Part shown: one piece after another, positions 14,401-24,222 of the stretch
Numbering within the stretch: position 1 is the first letter of the stretch
Layout: each line of letters starts with the position of its first letter
NCBI RefSeq assembly: GCF_050948175.1
Contig: NW_027490091.1
Coordinates: 6,634,001 to 6,698,000, forward strand
Reading direction: 5' to 3'
From: Xylocopa sonorina
Lineage: Eukaryota; Arthropoda; Insecta; Hymenoptera; Apidae
DNA length: 64,000 nt
Made by a program: the position numbers and the translations under genes
Notes under the pieces: generated by a model
Seen by the model: only the letters and a program-made list of their open reading frames with translations
The model's database searches: none
Told to the model about the DNA's origin: nothing

Positions 14401-15467
14401 TCCTTGGTGGGAAATAGCGTCTGCAGATGTCTACGTATCGTAGCATTAGTGCTCTAATGCTTCTCAAAACGCGACATCGTTTCTCATTCCTATGTTTCAT
14501 GATAGTATATAATATTCATTGCGTAGTGTCCTGTATATCTCGCATACACTTCAAAAGAATGTAGATGCGACACTTCCTTGCTAGGAAATAGCGTTTGCAG
14601 ATGTCTACGTATCGAAGCAATAGTGTTTTAATGCTTCTAAAATCGCGATAACGCACCTCATTTCTATGTTTCATTATAAGGTATAATATTCATTGCGAAG
14701 TGTTATGTATTCCTCGTCTACACATCAAAAGAATGTAAATGCGACACTTCCTTGGAAGGAAATAGCGTTAGCAGATGTCTACGTATCGAAGCAGTAGATT
14801 CCTAATGATTCTTAAAACGCGATATCGCACCTCAATTCCAATTTCGTGATAAGGTACAATATTCATTCCGGAGTATAATGTATACCTCGTATTCACTTCA
14901 AAAGAATGTAAATGCGACACTTCCTTGCTAGGAAATATCGTTTGCAGATGTCTACGTATCGAAGCAATAGAATTCTAATGCTTCATAAAGCGCCATATAG
15001 CATCTCGTTTCTATGTTTCACGATAAGATGTAATATTCATTGCGAAGTGTCATGTATACCTCGTATTCCGTTCAGAAGAATGTAAGTGCGACTATTCCTT
15101 GCTAGGAAATAGCGTTTGCAGATGCCTACGTATCGTAGCAGTAGAGTTCTAATGCTTCTTAAAACGCGATATCGCATCCCTTTTCTATGTTTCATGATGA
15201 GATACAGTATTCACTGCGAAGTGTCATGTACACCACGTATTCACTTCAAATGAATGTAAATGTGACACTTCCATGTTAGGAAATAGCGTTTGCAGATGTC
15301 TCCGCATCGAGGCAATAGGGTTCTAATGCTTCTTAAAACATGATATCGAATCGCAATTCTATGCTTCATGATAAGATATAATATTCATTGCGAAGTGTTA
15401 TGTATACCTTGTCTACACTTCAAAATAATGCAATTGCCTCACTTCATTGCTACGAAATAGCGTTTCC
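5429..15467 (+). repeat. 174-bp satellite array, block A2
   Basis: The same monomer continues in the same orientation and phase as before the LTR insertion. Several monomer classes mix here: the common CGAAGCAATAG...CTTAAATCG type, the GTGGCATTAG...CTCAAAACG type, and a type with AAGCTTGCTAATTCGCG, CAAACGAATGTGAATGCG and TTGCTGGGAAATAGTG. From about 11.3 kb onward single-base divergence rises and small indels become frequent, for example a 162-bp monomer spanning 14,089-14,250. Confidence 0.97.
5739..9567 (+). repeat. Twelve-monomer higher-order repeat (2,088 bp), second copy shortened
   Basis: Copy 1 is 5,739-7,826 (12 monomers). Copy 2 starts at 7,827 at an offset of exactly 2,088 bp. Matching rare variants include GCTACTCGTTACTACGATTC (5,793 and 7,881) and GTGGCATTGGAGGTC (7,321 and 9,409). 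Near the end, copy 2 jumps from the GTGGCATTGGAGG monomer straight into the monomer that lies two units later in copy 1, so it lost two monomers and has ten. A weaker third partial copy begins at 9,568 (GCTACTCATTACTACGATTC) and continues to about 10.4 kb. Confidence 0.9.
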
Positions 15468-15601
15468 AAATGTCTACGTATCACATCTGAGTTCTATGTT
15501 TCACGATAAGACATATTATTCATCGCGAAATATTATATATACCACGTCTAAACTTCAAAAGACTGTAAATGCCACACTTCCTTGCTAGGGAATGCGTTTC
15601 C
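15468..15601 (+). repeat. Truncated satellite monomer (134 bp)
   Basis: The distance between the phase motifs is 134 instead of 174 bp. About 40 bases are missing between CTACGTA and the CACATCTGAGTTCTATG segment. It lies in the diverged part of the array close to the island. Confidence 0.75.
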
Positions 15602-16293
15602 AGATGTCTACGTATCGAAGAAATAGAGTTCTAATGCTTCTTAAAACGCGATATCGCATCTCATTTCTATATTTCGTGAATTGATACAATATACATAGCG
15701 AAGTGTTATGCATTCCTCGTCTACATATCAAAAGAATGTAAATGCCACTCTTCCTTGCTAGGAAATAGGGTTTCCAGATGTGTACGTATCGAAGCAATAG
15801 AATTCTAATGCTTCATAAAACGCGATATTGCATCTCATTTCTATGCTTCATGATATGTTAAATAATCATTGCGATGTGTAATGTATACCACGTCTACTCT
15901 TCAAAAGAATGTAAATGCCTCACATCCTTGCTAGGAAATGCGTTTCCAGATGTCTGCTTATCGAAGAAATAGAGTTCTAATGCTTCTTAAAACGCGATAT
16001 CGCATCTCATTTCTATATTTCGTGAATTGATACAATATACATAGCGAAGTGTTATGCATTCCTCGTCTACATATCAAAAGAATGTAAATGCCACTCTTCC
16101 TTGTTAGGAAATAGCGTTTCCAGATGTGTACGTATCGAAGCAATAGAATTCTAATGCTTCATAAAACGCGATATTGCATCTCATTTCTATGCTTCATGAT
16201 ATGTTAAATAATCATTGCGATGTGTAATGTATACCACGTCTACTCTTCAAAAGAATGTAAATGCCTCACATCCTTGCTAGGAAATGCGTTTCC
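15602..16293 (+). repeat. Two-monomer tandem repeat (346 bp x 2) in the array edge
   Basis: Copies are 15,602-15,947 and 15,948-16,293. They share rare variants absent elsewhere, such as TATATTTCGTGAATTGATAC, AATATACATAGCGAAG and GAAATGCGTTTCCAGATG, and differ at only a few positions. A small recent duplication therefore occurred inside an otherwise strongly diverged edge. Confidence 0.85.
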
Positions 16294-16966
16294 AGATGTC
16301 TGCTTATCGAAGCAATAGAGGTCTAATGCTTCTTAAAACGGGATATCGCATCTCATTTCTATGTTTCATGATATGAAATAATATTCATTGCGAGGTGTTA
16401 TGGATACCTCGCTTACACTTCAAAAGAATATAAATGCCACACTTCCTTGCTAGGAAATTGCGTTTCTAGATGTCTACACATCGTAGCAATAGGTTTCTAA
16501 CTCTTTATTAGACGCGATATCGGATGTCAGTTCTAAGTCACATGATAAGATGTAATTTCAATGCAACGCGTTATTTATATCTCCTCTACACTTCAAATGA
16601 ATGTAAATGCATCACTTCCTTGCTACGGAATATCGTTTCTATATCTGAAGGTTTAGAAGCAATAGAGTTATAATGCTTCGTAAAACGCGGCTGCGCATCT
16701 TACTTCTATATTTCATGATAAGATGTAATATTCATAGCATCGCGTTAGGTTTATCTGCTTCTGCACATGAATTGTGTGTGAACCCTGCATTTTCTTGCCC
16801 GGGGATAGCGTTTCTAGATGTCCTGGTGCCGAAGCAATTAATTTGTCATGCTTCATGCACCGCAGTATCGCATTTCATGTAAACAGTTCAAAGTAAGTTA
16901 GAAGGTTGTAAAGCTCTATGCATCGCATTATGCTTATCTGCTTTTGTGCTTTATAATGCTCTGGGA
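16294..16966 (+). repeat. Highly diverged satellite monomers at the array edge
   Basis: Four progressively degraded monomers are recognisable from fragments such as AATGTAAATGC, TTTCATGATAAGATGTAATA, GATAGCGTTTCTAGATG and GAAGCAATTAATTTG. The last carries ATGCTTATCTGCTTT at 16,930-16,944 and the satellite stops at about 16,966. The intact-to-degraded gradient is what is expected at the margin of a homogenised array, where unequal exchange no longer reaches. Confidence 0.85.
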
Positions 16967-17561
16967 TGTGAGGAGGTCCCCTTAGGGGTCCTCAGGACCC
17001 CTTAAGGGAAGTCAAAAGTCCAGCGGCCCTGCACGCAGTCCATGGGAGCTCGGCGCGCGAGGCGCTATGCAATTTAAATGATCAGGAGGATCCCCTCATG
17101 GACGCCCAAGCGGGCGAGAAGAGGAAATCGCCGAAATCCACTGATCGATGGACCCGAACAATACCGAAGCCTACAGCCCACTCCACCAAGGAGCCCCGAG
17201 GAGGATGCAGGAGACCCGAGGACCACCAGCGAATTCAAGGAACCTGAAGAAGAGAACGTGAGAGCTTATTCGCTAAAGCGTCCCATTTCTTGTGTCGCAT
17301 ATTGTATATTGTATCTTATATCGCGAAGCGAGTTATGATACCCGGTAATTCGCGGCGTGTTGCGTAGTTTCCCGTAGCCCTTGTTAGTTAAACCCACGTC
17401 GAGACCATAAATAAACATGCCGTCACTTCAGTATCTCGCGACCTGAGTGTGTGTACTTAGCTAGGCGTAGTCGGGAGGAGGAGCATTTCGAAATTTCAAG
17501 GGTTGTTCCGCCCCAGGGTTCCCGGGGTCGTGCAGTCTATCCCTTTGCTACTTTCTGAGCA
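16967..17561 (+). mobile_element. LTR-like element (595 bp) ending just before a tRNA-type primer-binding site
   Basis: GC-rich sequence begins TGTGAGGAGGTCCCC directly after the satellite edge and ends ...TCTGAGCA, two bases before TGGCGCCCAAG. An AATAAA lies at 17,410-17,415, about where an LTR poly(A) signal would sit. The last 220 bp are clearly similar to 20,040-20,261, sharing ATTCGCGGCGTGT, TTCAGTATC(T/C)CGCGACC and ATTTCGAAATTTC. It therefore reads as a 5' LTR of a Gypsy-like retrotransposon. The left boundary is inferred from the TG start and the loss of satellite, and no target duplication was confirmed. An 86-codon open frame at 17,078-17,338 is rich in R, P and E; I recognise nothing in it. 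Confidence 0.6.
16985..17001. repeat. Perfect inverted repeat near the LTR start
   Basis: GGGGTCCT-C-AGGACCCC, eight-base arms around one base. It is flanked by a further partial symmetry of CCCCTTA and CCCCTTAAGGG. Confidence 0.8.
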
Positions 17562-17563
17562 GC

Positions 17564-17574
17564 TGGCGCCCAAG
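17564..17574 (+). other. Retrotransposon primer-binding site
   Basis: TGGCGCCCAAG follows the LTR end after two bases. TGG complements the CCA tail of a tRNA, and TGGCGCCC matches the tRNA-Lys-type site used by gypsy-like elements and lentiviruses. The preceding GCTACTTTCTGAGCAGC can form a small stem with the arms GCTACT and AGCAGC (one G-T pair). Confidence 0.65.
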
Positions 17575-19289
17575 AAAAGTTGTACGTGAGCGGATACCTT
17601 GGAACGATAGATCGCTTTAGATTAAAGTACGTTTACACTTTAAAGCATTTAGATAATTAACCCCTTCGAGCTTCCCTGACTTACTATATATAGGTTTCCG
17701 TCACAACTAATAGGAACCATCACTTTATATAGATATATAGAACACACATAGTTTTAAACGTAGAACTGAGAATTTTAGAACTTACTTTGAAAAGTTAGTA
17801 GTGAGGAATTCCATCGGATTTCATAGAAATTCAGAACTTACTTGCTATGAAACATAGGCAGATAAGGGCTATCGCGTTGCTTAGAACTTTAGAACTTGCT
17901 TACTTTAACAAAGATTTCTATTGGCTTCGTCCGTTCTTTTAGAAGAGTTTTTGATAAACCACATACTTTTCACGCTTCTGATATCTTCGAAAGTTCGCGA
18001 GATGTAATCGTTTAAGTTTTAAAATGATTACTTAGTGTGGATTATTAGTTAGTAACTCGCTCATAAACGAGTCTGCATAGGATTTAATCCATAAGTTTTT
18101 AAGCCTGGAATTTATGCAGTTATTTGTTATTCACTTATTGCTCAAACGACAAAGATTCTGACCACTTCAAAATGGTTGACTTTCATCAATTTTCTTAAAA
18201 ATTGAAATACTGCCCAACTGCTTGCATTAGAGACTGTAATTAAAGCTTTCAAAACATTTTACCTCTTGTAGATGAATTCTGGAATTGAAATTGAATGTTT
18301 GACTTTTCTAACTCCTGTTTAGACATCTTTCTATTGGAATGTTCAAGTATTTTTCATATTCGTAATTATTAAAAATGTTTTACTTGATTCTTTAATTTAA
18401 TATTTTGAATTTTCTGAGAAATATTTTTTATCGTAATGAACTATATAATTGCAATTATAATTCTTTATGAAATAATAATAACAGAAAGGTATGCATCCAT
18501 TCTTGTAGTTTTGTAAAGAGTATTTAATCTTCATATCTAAAATGAAACATTGAGATCTGTTTACAATCTAATGGAATTGAATTACCTTTTGATTCAAATT
18601 CACAATGATAATCTTCCATAGTTCAACAATTTTGTGAGCTGTCCTCAGGAATCCGCAGCTCAGTACTTATAAAATGAACGACACAAAGAACAGCCTAACC
18701 AAACGTATTCGAACCGATTTTTCAATACTAATCTTATCATGTTTAACTTATGCTGCAAACTATTGAAATGCCCTTCGAAAAGTGTTTATTCACAGTGAAG
18801 TAAACGGTAAGTATTACGCCTTCCACCACTGTTTACAATACGTATGTTTCAATTACTATCAAAACCGTGAGTATTATCGCCTTTCTTTACTTTTTGTAAC
18901 CTTCAATGCCTTCATGTTACAGATCGTTAAACTTGCTTTAAAATGCTCTATCGTATTACGGAAGAATGGACATACCAATTCATTTCAAAAAATGAAGGTA
19001 ACCTTCATATGTCCAACATAACTCCACTTACAAAAAAACTATTTTCATCAACGGATGGGCCCTTTGTACTATGCAATTTTATATTAGCAAAAACTTCTAT
19101 GAAACTTATAGTTTCGTGGATATCTGAGATGCTAATTATTACTGCCCCACCCTGTATATTGTTATGGATGTGTCCAACAAGGCAACGATGAACAGAGTTA
19201 AATTTAATATTATGATGTTTATTATTTTACTTATAATATATTTGTTTTTCTGAAATTTTGCCAAAAAACAATGTTCACGATGTCGACAG
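17575..19289. other. AT-rich non-satellite spacer, no intact gene seen
   Basis: After the PBS no gag or pol reading frame follows, so the internal region is deleted or replaced. From 17,740 to 17,920 there are degenerate direct repeats of AGAACTTACTT / TTAGAACTT. From 18.1 to 18.6 kb the DNA is AT-rich and featureless. A TATAAA at 18,668-18,673 and intron-like junctions exist (TTACAG at 18,917-18,922 and AAG|GTAACC at 18,995-19,000), but the enclosed frames are short. Two similar GT(A/G)AGTATTA segments at 18,807 and 18,867 form a weak local repeat. I see no protein I can name. Confidence 0.6.
19109..19157 (-). mobile_element. Possible DNA-transposon terminus
   Basis: Read on the minus strand, the segment begins TACAGGGTGGGGCAGTAAT and is followed by AATTAGCATCTCAG. 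Termini starting TACAGGGTG are common among insect DNA transposons. I did not find a matching inverted end within the island, so this is a single orphan end or a chance match. Its right side touches TATA, compatible with a TA target. Confidence 0.35.
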
Positions 19290-19915
19290 ATGAATATATT
19301 TGCCTTAGAATTACAAGAGCCAACAATTTCGAAAGTAGAATATTTCTTTACTTCGCTAACCGAATCGTTGCAAACGTTAAGTAAAGTGCGTGCCTTTCAA
19401 AACAGTCAGATGCAAATTACGATACAACGTTTCCAAGAAATGGTACGTGCCACTGTTTTTTAATTTCCGTTTATTTAATCAAAGGAAATTTAATTGAAAT
19501 ATCCGCAAAATTTGAGGACAAAAAGTTATTGTAATTTTACGCAACATATATGATGATGATAAAGGATAAGTATACGGAACTGAAAATGGAAAGTAGCGAG
19601 CAGAAAAAGAAACTGATGGAGCTACAAAGTAGATTGATACATCCGTCAAATGATGATTCTAGGTTAATAAAATCTGTTAATCAAAGAACTATTGCAAAAA
19701 TCAAGTATAATCAATATTACTTCTGCTCAAAGGCTATAATAGAATTGGACCGAAATGGGTACAAAATAGGCAATTATATCTATACGTTCTATTCTATGCA
19801 AAGGCAAATATTTCGAAGAGAAAAGATGTGTTACTTACAAATTACTTATGTTCCTAGATATCTCACTAATTCAGGCTTCTTGTCTTGCAGAACTAATCAT
19901 TCATTTAACACGTAA
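19290..19915 (+). pseudogene. Spliced-looking gene fragment, weakly RNF212/Vilya-like (meiotic RING protein family)
   Basis: An open block at 19,290-19,442 (51 codons from ATG, preceded by CGACAG) reads MNIFALELQEPTISK, then VEYFFTSLTESLQ and ends FQNSQMQITIQRFQEM; it stops at a donor ATG|GTACGT. A phase-0 acceptor AAAG|GAT at 19,564/19,565 joins DKYTELKMESSEQKKKLMEL, a charged heptad-like coiled coil, giving a 122-bp intron. The frame then runs to a TAA at 19,913-19,915. A further intron (GTATAA at 19,705; TTGTCTTGCAG ending at 19,890) is possible. The order 'FF...short helix...FQ..Q......RF...coiled coil' resembles the segment after the RING in RNF212/Zip3-type crossover proteins; this comparison is from memory. 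No intact RING cysteines lie upstream, so it is a 5'-truncated copy, a pseudogene, or an unrelated coiled-coil gene. Confidence 0.35.
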
Positions 19916-20029
19916 AGGGGTCGAAGAATAGTAAAAGATTTTTATATTTCATAGCCTCACTCGATACGTCGATTCGATCACGTAAAATATCGGACATTAA
20001 TTGCTTCTACATCTTCAGACTTGTAATTT

Positions 20030-20261
20030 GTATTGTATAACGGGTGGTGATCCACGGTCATTCGCGGCGTGTCGTATACCCTTTTGTAATACCGCGTCGA
20101 GGCAATCTAGAAAGAAGCCGTGAGTTCAGTATCCCGCGACCCTAATTTGCGCACTCGGCTAGAAGCAGTCGAGCGAAAGAGTATTTCGAAATTTCCAGGG
20201 TTATCTTGAACCGGGTTTCCCCGGGTTGCGTGGTTTACTAGTTTTTGCTACTTTTTGAGTA
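20030..20261 (+). mobile_element. Second LTR fragment, related to the 17.3-17.6 kb LTR
   Basis: The segment shares in collinear order ATTCGCGGCGTGT, CGCGTCGAG (against CACGTCGAG), CCGTGAGTTCAGTATC (against CCGTCACTTCAGTATC), CGCGACC, ATTTCGAAATTTC and TTTGCTACTTT(T/C)TGAG(T/C)AGC with 17,340-17,561. Only the 3' part of the LTR is alignable; upstream of about 20,030 the similarity ends. It is a diverged relative rather than the 3' LTR of the same insertion, because it too is followed by a PBS. Confidence 0.6.
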
Positions 20262-20263
20262 GC

Positions 20264-20274
20264 TGGCGCCCAAA
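20264..20274 (+). other. Second retrotransposon primer-binding site
   Basis: TGGCGCCCAAA, exactly 2,700 bp after the first PBS. It is preceded by GCTACT-TTTTG-AGTAGC, a perfect six-base-arm hairpin at the equivalent position. Confidence 0.6.
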
Positions 20275-21339
20275 AAGTCCCAGCCTCGCAGCTTCGAAAT
20301 ACTCGCTGGATAGGAAATTTATTGTTCTGTACTTCGCGTTGCCGAATCACGCGGATATTCTGTACCCTGATATAACCCCGGATTAAACTTCTGGATACCC
20401 CGTTATTATTGGTTCTATATACCCTTTTCTTGAGGATTGAAACGGGAAAAACCGTCGCAGTACATAATTATACATGACTGAATAAGAAGGATATCATATA
20501 CTTTTATAATGAATGCGATATAAGAATATAAAACGAAGAGCTATCCACTCCCATCAGGAGTAAAAACAATGTTTGGTACGCAAAGTTCATTGCAAAATAT
20601 AATCAAGCAGTTAATATATCAAATCACAGCACACAATAAATCACTGAATGTATAATGATATGAATAGTAAGAAAAACATATTTACCTGTTAGATGTTTAT
20701 AAATTCAAATTTAAAAGTCCAAGTAACATTTAATATATTATTGTTTAACAAGGTGATTTAATGTTGTTTCAAATAGGCGTGCAGAACTAGCTCGTACCTC
20801 TGTCAATGTAATTTCATTCGAAAAATACAAAGGATAAGAGGAAATATTCTCCAATCTATAACATATATAAATCAACGGATGCAAGAGAGAACACTCGATC
20901 TCGGTGTAACGAGACCGGGGCGTCATCCTGCAGTAATCGTATAAAGCCTGTTCCGAGATGGTGTAGAGAGGGAATGTGGAGGGTGAAAAGCATAAAATAA
21001 CAACAATGTAACTAAAGAGAAAGAGAAAGAAAATATGTGGAAGCATTGTATTTATTAAGAGGAAATCCTAGAAATATCAAACAACAGATTATATACCATA
21101 CTGTAAGGGTAAGGTACAACGAAATAGACGATATCGTGAGAGAAACTAAAAAAATCGAGAAACTTAAAAAGAAAATAATAATTTAGATTGAGCGAATCAA
21201 TATCACTGATCCCGGCAAGCTTAATGGAAAACGCATAACGATGAATCGGTTAGAGTATAAGATAGATGTTGGTCGCGGTTTGAGTGGCCCTGGGAATCCT
21301 TTGCTCGCATCAGGGCAGGCAGTAGGATGGTGTAGGGCC
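20275..21339. other. Non-satellite spacer, probably decayed retrotransposon leader and unique DNA
   Basis: From the PBS to about 20.45 kb the sequence is mixed GC and could be element leader. From 20.46 to 20.75 kb it is AT-rich with no frames. A purine-rich tract at 21,014-21,036 precedes a short plus-strand frame described separately. The minus-strand open frame at 20,738-21,046 is AT-rich with a hydrophobic start; I recognise no family and suspect chance. The segment 21,186-21,339 contains a GC-richer patch (GGCAGGCAGTAGGATGG) with no similarity seen to the satellite. Confidence 0.5.
21016..21186 (+). pseudogene. Short coding remnant, possibly retrotransposon gag
   Basis: Between a TAA at 21,013 and a TAG at 21,184 there are 56 sense codons, including YVEALYLLRGNPRNIKQQI, then a basic and acidic helix-like stretch containing EIDDIVRETKKIEKL. 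The composition looks protein-like, with an LLRG-NPRNI turn and an amphipathic K/E-rich helix, rather than random AT-rich translation. It lies about 740 bp after the second PBS, where gag would be expected. No zinc knuckle or other diagnostic motif is visible, so gag is only a positional guess. Confidence 0.3.
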
Positions 21340-22035
21340 TGCCCTTCTGTTGCTTGGATCTATAGAATTCACATTCTATTGTAGAGTAGAAGCAGATAAT
21401 TATAATGCTTTTCATAGAAGATTACAGCTCACTTAATTCGAAACGTTGAAATGAGATGAGTCATGGCATTATATAATGCATTAGTACTCTATTGTCTCGA
21501 CATGTAGACACTACGAAGGGCAATCCTGTTGCATGGAGCTGCAGAATTTACATTCTTATGAAGTTTTAAAGCAGATAAGCATAGAGATATGCATACGAGA
21601 TTACAGCATTCTTACTTTAAAACGATGAAATGGGATGCGCCAGCGCATTGCATGGAGAATTCTAGCTCGATTGCTTTAACAGACAGACACTACGGAGCGC
21701 CATGCCGTTGCATGGAACTATATAGTTCACATGCCACTGAAGATCTCTAACAGTTAAGCATAATGTTATGGATATATGATTACAGATTCCTTGCTTTAAA
21801 ACGTTGAAATGAGATGCGACATTGCGTTGCATGAAGTATTATAAATGTCTTGCTTGGACACGTAGAGATCTGGAAAAGATATTCTGTTGCAAGTAAGTAT
21901 AGGATTCACATCCTTCTAAGGTCTAGATGCAGACAAATGTAACATATTGCATAGAACAATGCAATTTACCATGAATCATTGAAATGACTTGCGACATCGT
22001 GTTGAATGAAGCAATAGAACTCCATTGCTCCGATA
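21340..22035 (-). repeat. Highly diverged satellite monomers, minus orientation
   Basis: About four units are recognisable on the minus strand from repeated fragments GAAACGTTGAAATGAGATG / AAAACGATGAAATGGGATGCG / AAAACGTTGAAATGAGATGCG, each followed by GTTGCATG(A/G)A and a CGTAGA- or CATGTAGAC-like segment. They show the same degraded family as 16,294-16,966 but inverted. An exact 15-base match to that edge lies at 21,568-21,582 (AAAGCAGATAAGCAT). The left limit at about 21,340 is where TTCTGTTGCTTGG first matches the unit. Confidence 0.8.
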
Positions 22036-24218
22036 AGTAAACAACTGGAAACGCTATTTCCTAGCAAGGAAGTGTCGCATTTACATACTTTTGAAAGGAA
22101 TACGAGGTGTACATGACACTCCGCAATGAATATTATATCTTATCATGAAACACTGAAATGGGACGCGATATCGCGCTTCAAGAAGCATTAGTACTCTATT
22201 GCTACGATACGTAGATATCTGCAGACGCTATTTGCTATCAAGGAAGTGTCGCATTTACATTCCTTTGAAGTGAATACGGGGTATACATGACACTTCGCAA
22301 TGGATATTATATCTTATCATGAAACATAGAAGTGAGATGCGATATCGCGTTTTAAGCGGTATTAGAATACTATTGCTACGATACGTCGACATCTGCCAAC
22401 GCTATTTCCTAGCATGGAAGTGTCGCATTTACTTTCTTTTGAAGTGAATACAAGGTATACATGACTATCCGCAATGAATATTATATCTTATCTAGAAACA
22501 TAGAAATGATATGCGACATCTCGTTTTAATAAGCATTAGAACTCTATTATTTCGATACGTTGACATCTGGAAACGCTATTTCCTAGCAAGGAAGTGTCGC
22601 ACTTACATTCATTTGAAGTGAATACGATGTATACATGACACTTCGCAATGAATATTATATCTTACCTTGAAACATAGAAACGAGATGCGATATCGCGATT
22701 TAAGAAGCATTAGAAATCTATTGCTACGATACGAAGATATCTAGAGACGCTATTTCCTATCAAGGAAGTGTCGCATTTACATTCTTTTGAAGTGAATACG
22801 GGGTATACACGGCACTTCGCAATGGATATTATATCTTATCATGAAACATAAAATGAGAAGCGATATCGCGTTTTAAGAAGCACTAGAACTCTATTGCTGC
22901 GATACGTAGACATCTGCAAACGCTATTTCCTAGCAAGAAAGTATCGCATTTACATTCTTTTGAAGTGAATGCGAGTTACGCGTAACACTCCACAAAGAAT
23001 ATTACACCTTATCACGAAACATAGAAATGAAATGCGATATCGCGATTTAAAAAGCATTAGACCTCAATTGCTGCGATACGTTGACATCTACAAAAGCTAT
23101 TTCCCAGAAAGGAAGTGTCGCAATTCTTCTTTTCAACATTCTTTTGAAGTGAATACAAGGTATACATGACACTTCGCAAAGAATATTGTATCTTATCATG
23201 AAACATATAAACGAGATGCGATATCGCGTTTTAATACGCATTAGAACACTATTGCTTCGACGCGAAGATAACTGCAAACGCTGTTTCCTAGCAAGGAAGT
23301 GTCGCATCTACATAATTTTGAAGCGAATACGAGGTATACATGACACTTCGCAATGAATATTATATCTTATCATGAAACATAGAAATGAGATGCGATATCC
23401 CGTTATAAGAAGCATTAGCACCCTATTGCTTCGATACGTAGACATCTGCAAATGCTACTTCTAATAGAAAGGGAGTTTCGCATTTACATTAATATGAAGT
23501 GTATGCGAGATATATGTGACACTTCGCAATGAATATCATATCTTATCATGAAACGTAGAAGTGAGGTAGGATAGCGCGTTTTAAGAAGTATTAGAACCCT
23601 ATTGCCTCGATGGGGAGACAACTGCAAACGGTATTTCCCAACATGGAAGTATCGCATTTACATTCTTTTGAAGTGAATACGAGGTATACATGACATTACG
23701 CAATGAATATTATATCTTATCGTGAAACATAGCAGTGAGATGCGATATCCCGTTTTAAGAAGCATTAGCACTCTACTGCAACGATACGTAGACATCTGCA
23801 AGCGCCATTTCCTAGCAACGAAGTGTCGAATTTACATTCTTTTGAAGTGAATAGGAGGTGTACATGGCACTTCGCAATGAATATAATATCATATCACGAA
23901 ACGTAGAAATGAGGTCCGATATCCCGCTTTAAGAAGCATTAGCACTCTATTGCTACGATACGTAGACATCTGCAAACGCTATTTCCTAGCATGGAAGTGT
24001 CGCATTTACATTGTTTTGAAGTGAGTACGAGGTATACATGACACTTCGCAATAAATATTATATCTTACCATGAAACACAGGAATGAGATGCGACATCGCG
24101 ATATAAGTAGCATTAGAACTCTATTGCTACGATACGCAGAAATCTGCAAACGCTATTTCCTAGGAAGGAAGTGTCGAATTTACATTCTTTTGGAGTGAAT
24201 ACGAGGTATACATGAAAC
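22036..24218 (-). repeat. 174-bp satellite array, block B, inverted
   Basis: Monomers match the consensus on the minus strand, e.g. ACGCTATTTCCTAGCAAGG, AGTGTCGCATTTACATTC, GAATATTATATCTTATCATG and CATAGAAATGAGATGCGATA. Near-consensus copies start abruptly after the degraded ones at 22,036. One unit near 23,113-23,140 carries an extra short stretch (AATTCTTCTTTTCAACATTC). The last unit lacks about 38 bases between ATACATG and AAACATAG, a deletion at an ATG microhomology just before the orientation switch. Confidence 0.95.
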
Positions 24219-24222
24219 ATAG
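24219..24222. other. Satellite orientation switch point (minus to plus)
   Basis: Minus-strand satellite ...CATGAAACATAG changes directly into plus-strand ...ATAGCGTTTGCAGATG with no intervening unique DNA. ATAG is common to both sides, so the join is at 4-bp microhomology. Confidence 0.9.

Noticed and set aside
17078..17338. 86-codon frame rich in R, P and E
   Set aside because: It sits within the inferred LTR in GC-rich DNA where open frames are common; no motif seen, so not listed as a gene.
19130..19193. WMCPTRQR as a decayed second RING cysteine pair
   Set aside because: One CP pair is too little, the frame stops at once, and the segment overlaps the transposon-like terminus.
20738..21046. 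102-codon minus-strand frame with hydrophobic start
   Set aside because: AT-rich, no family recognised, overlaps the more protein-like plus-strand remnant.
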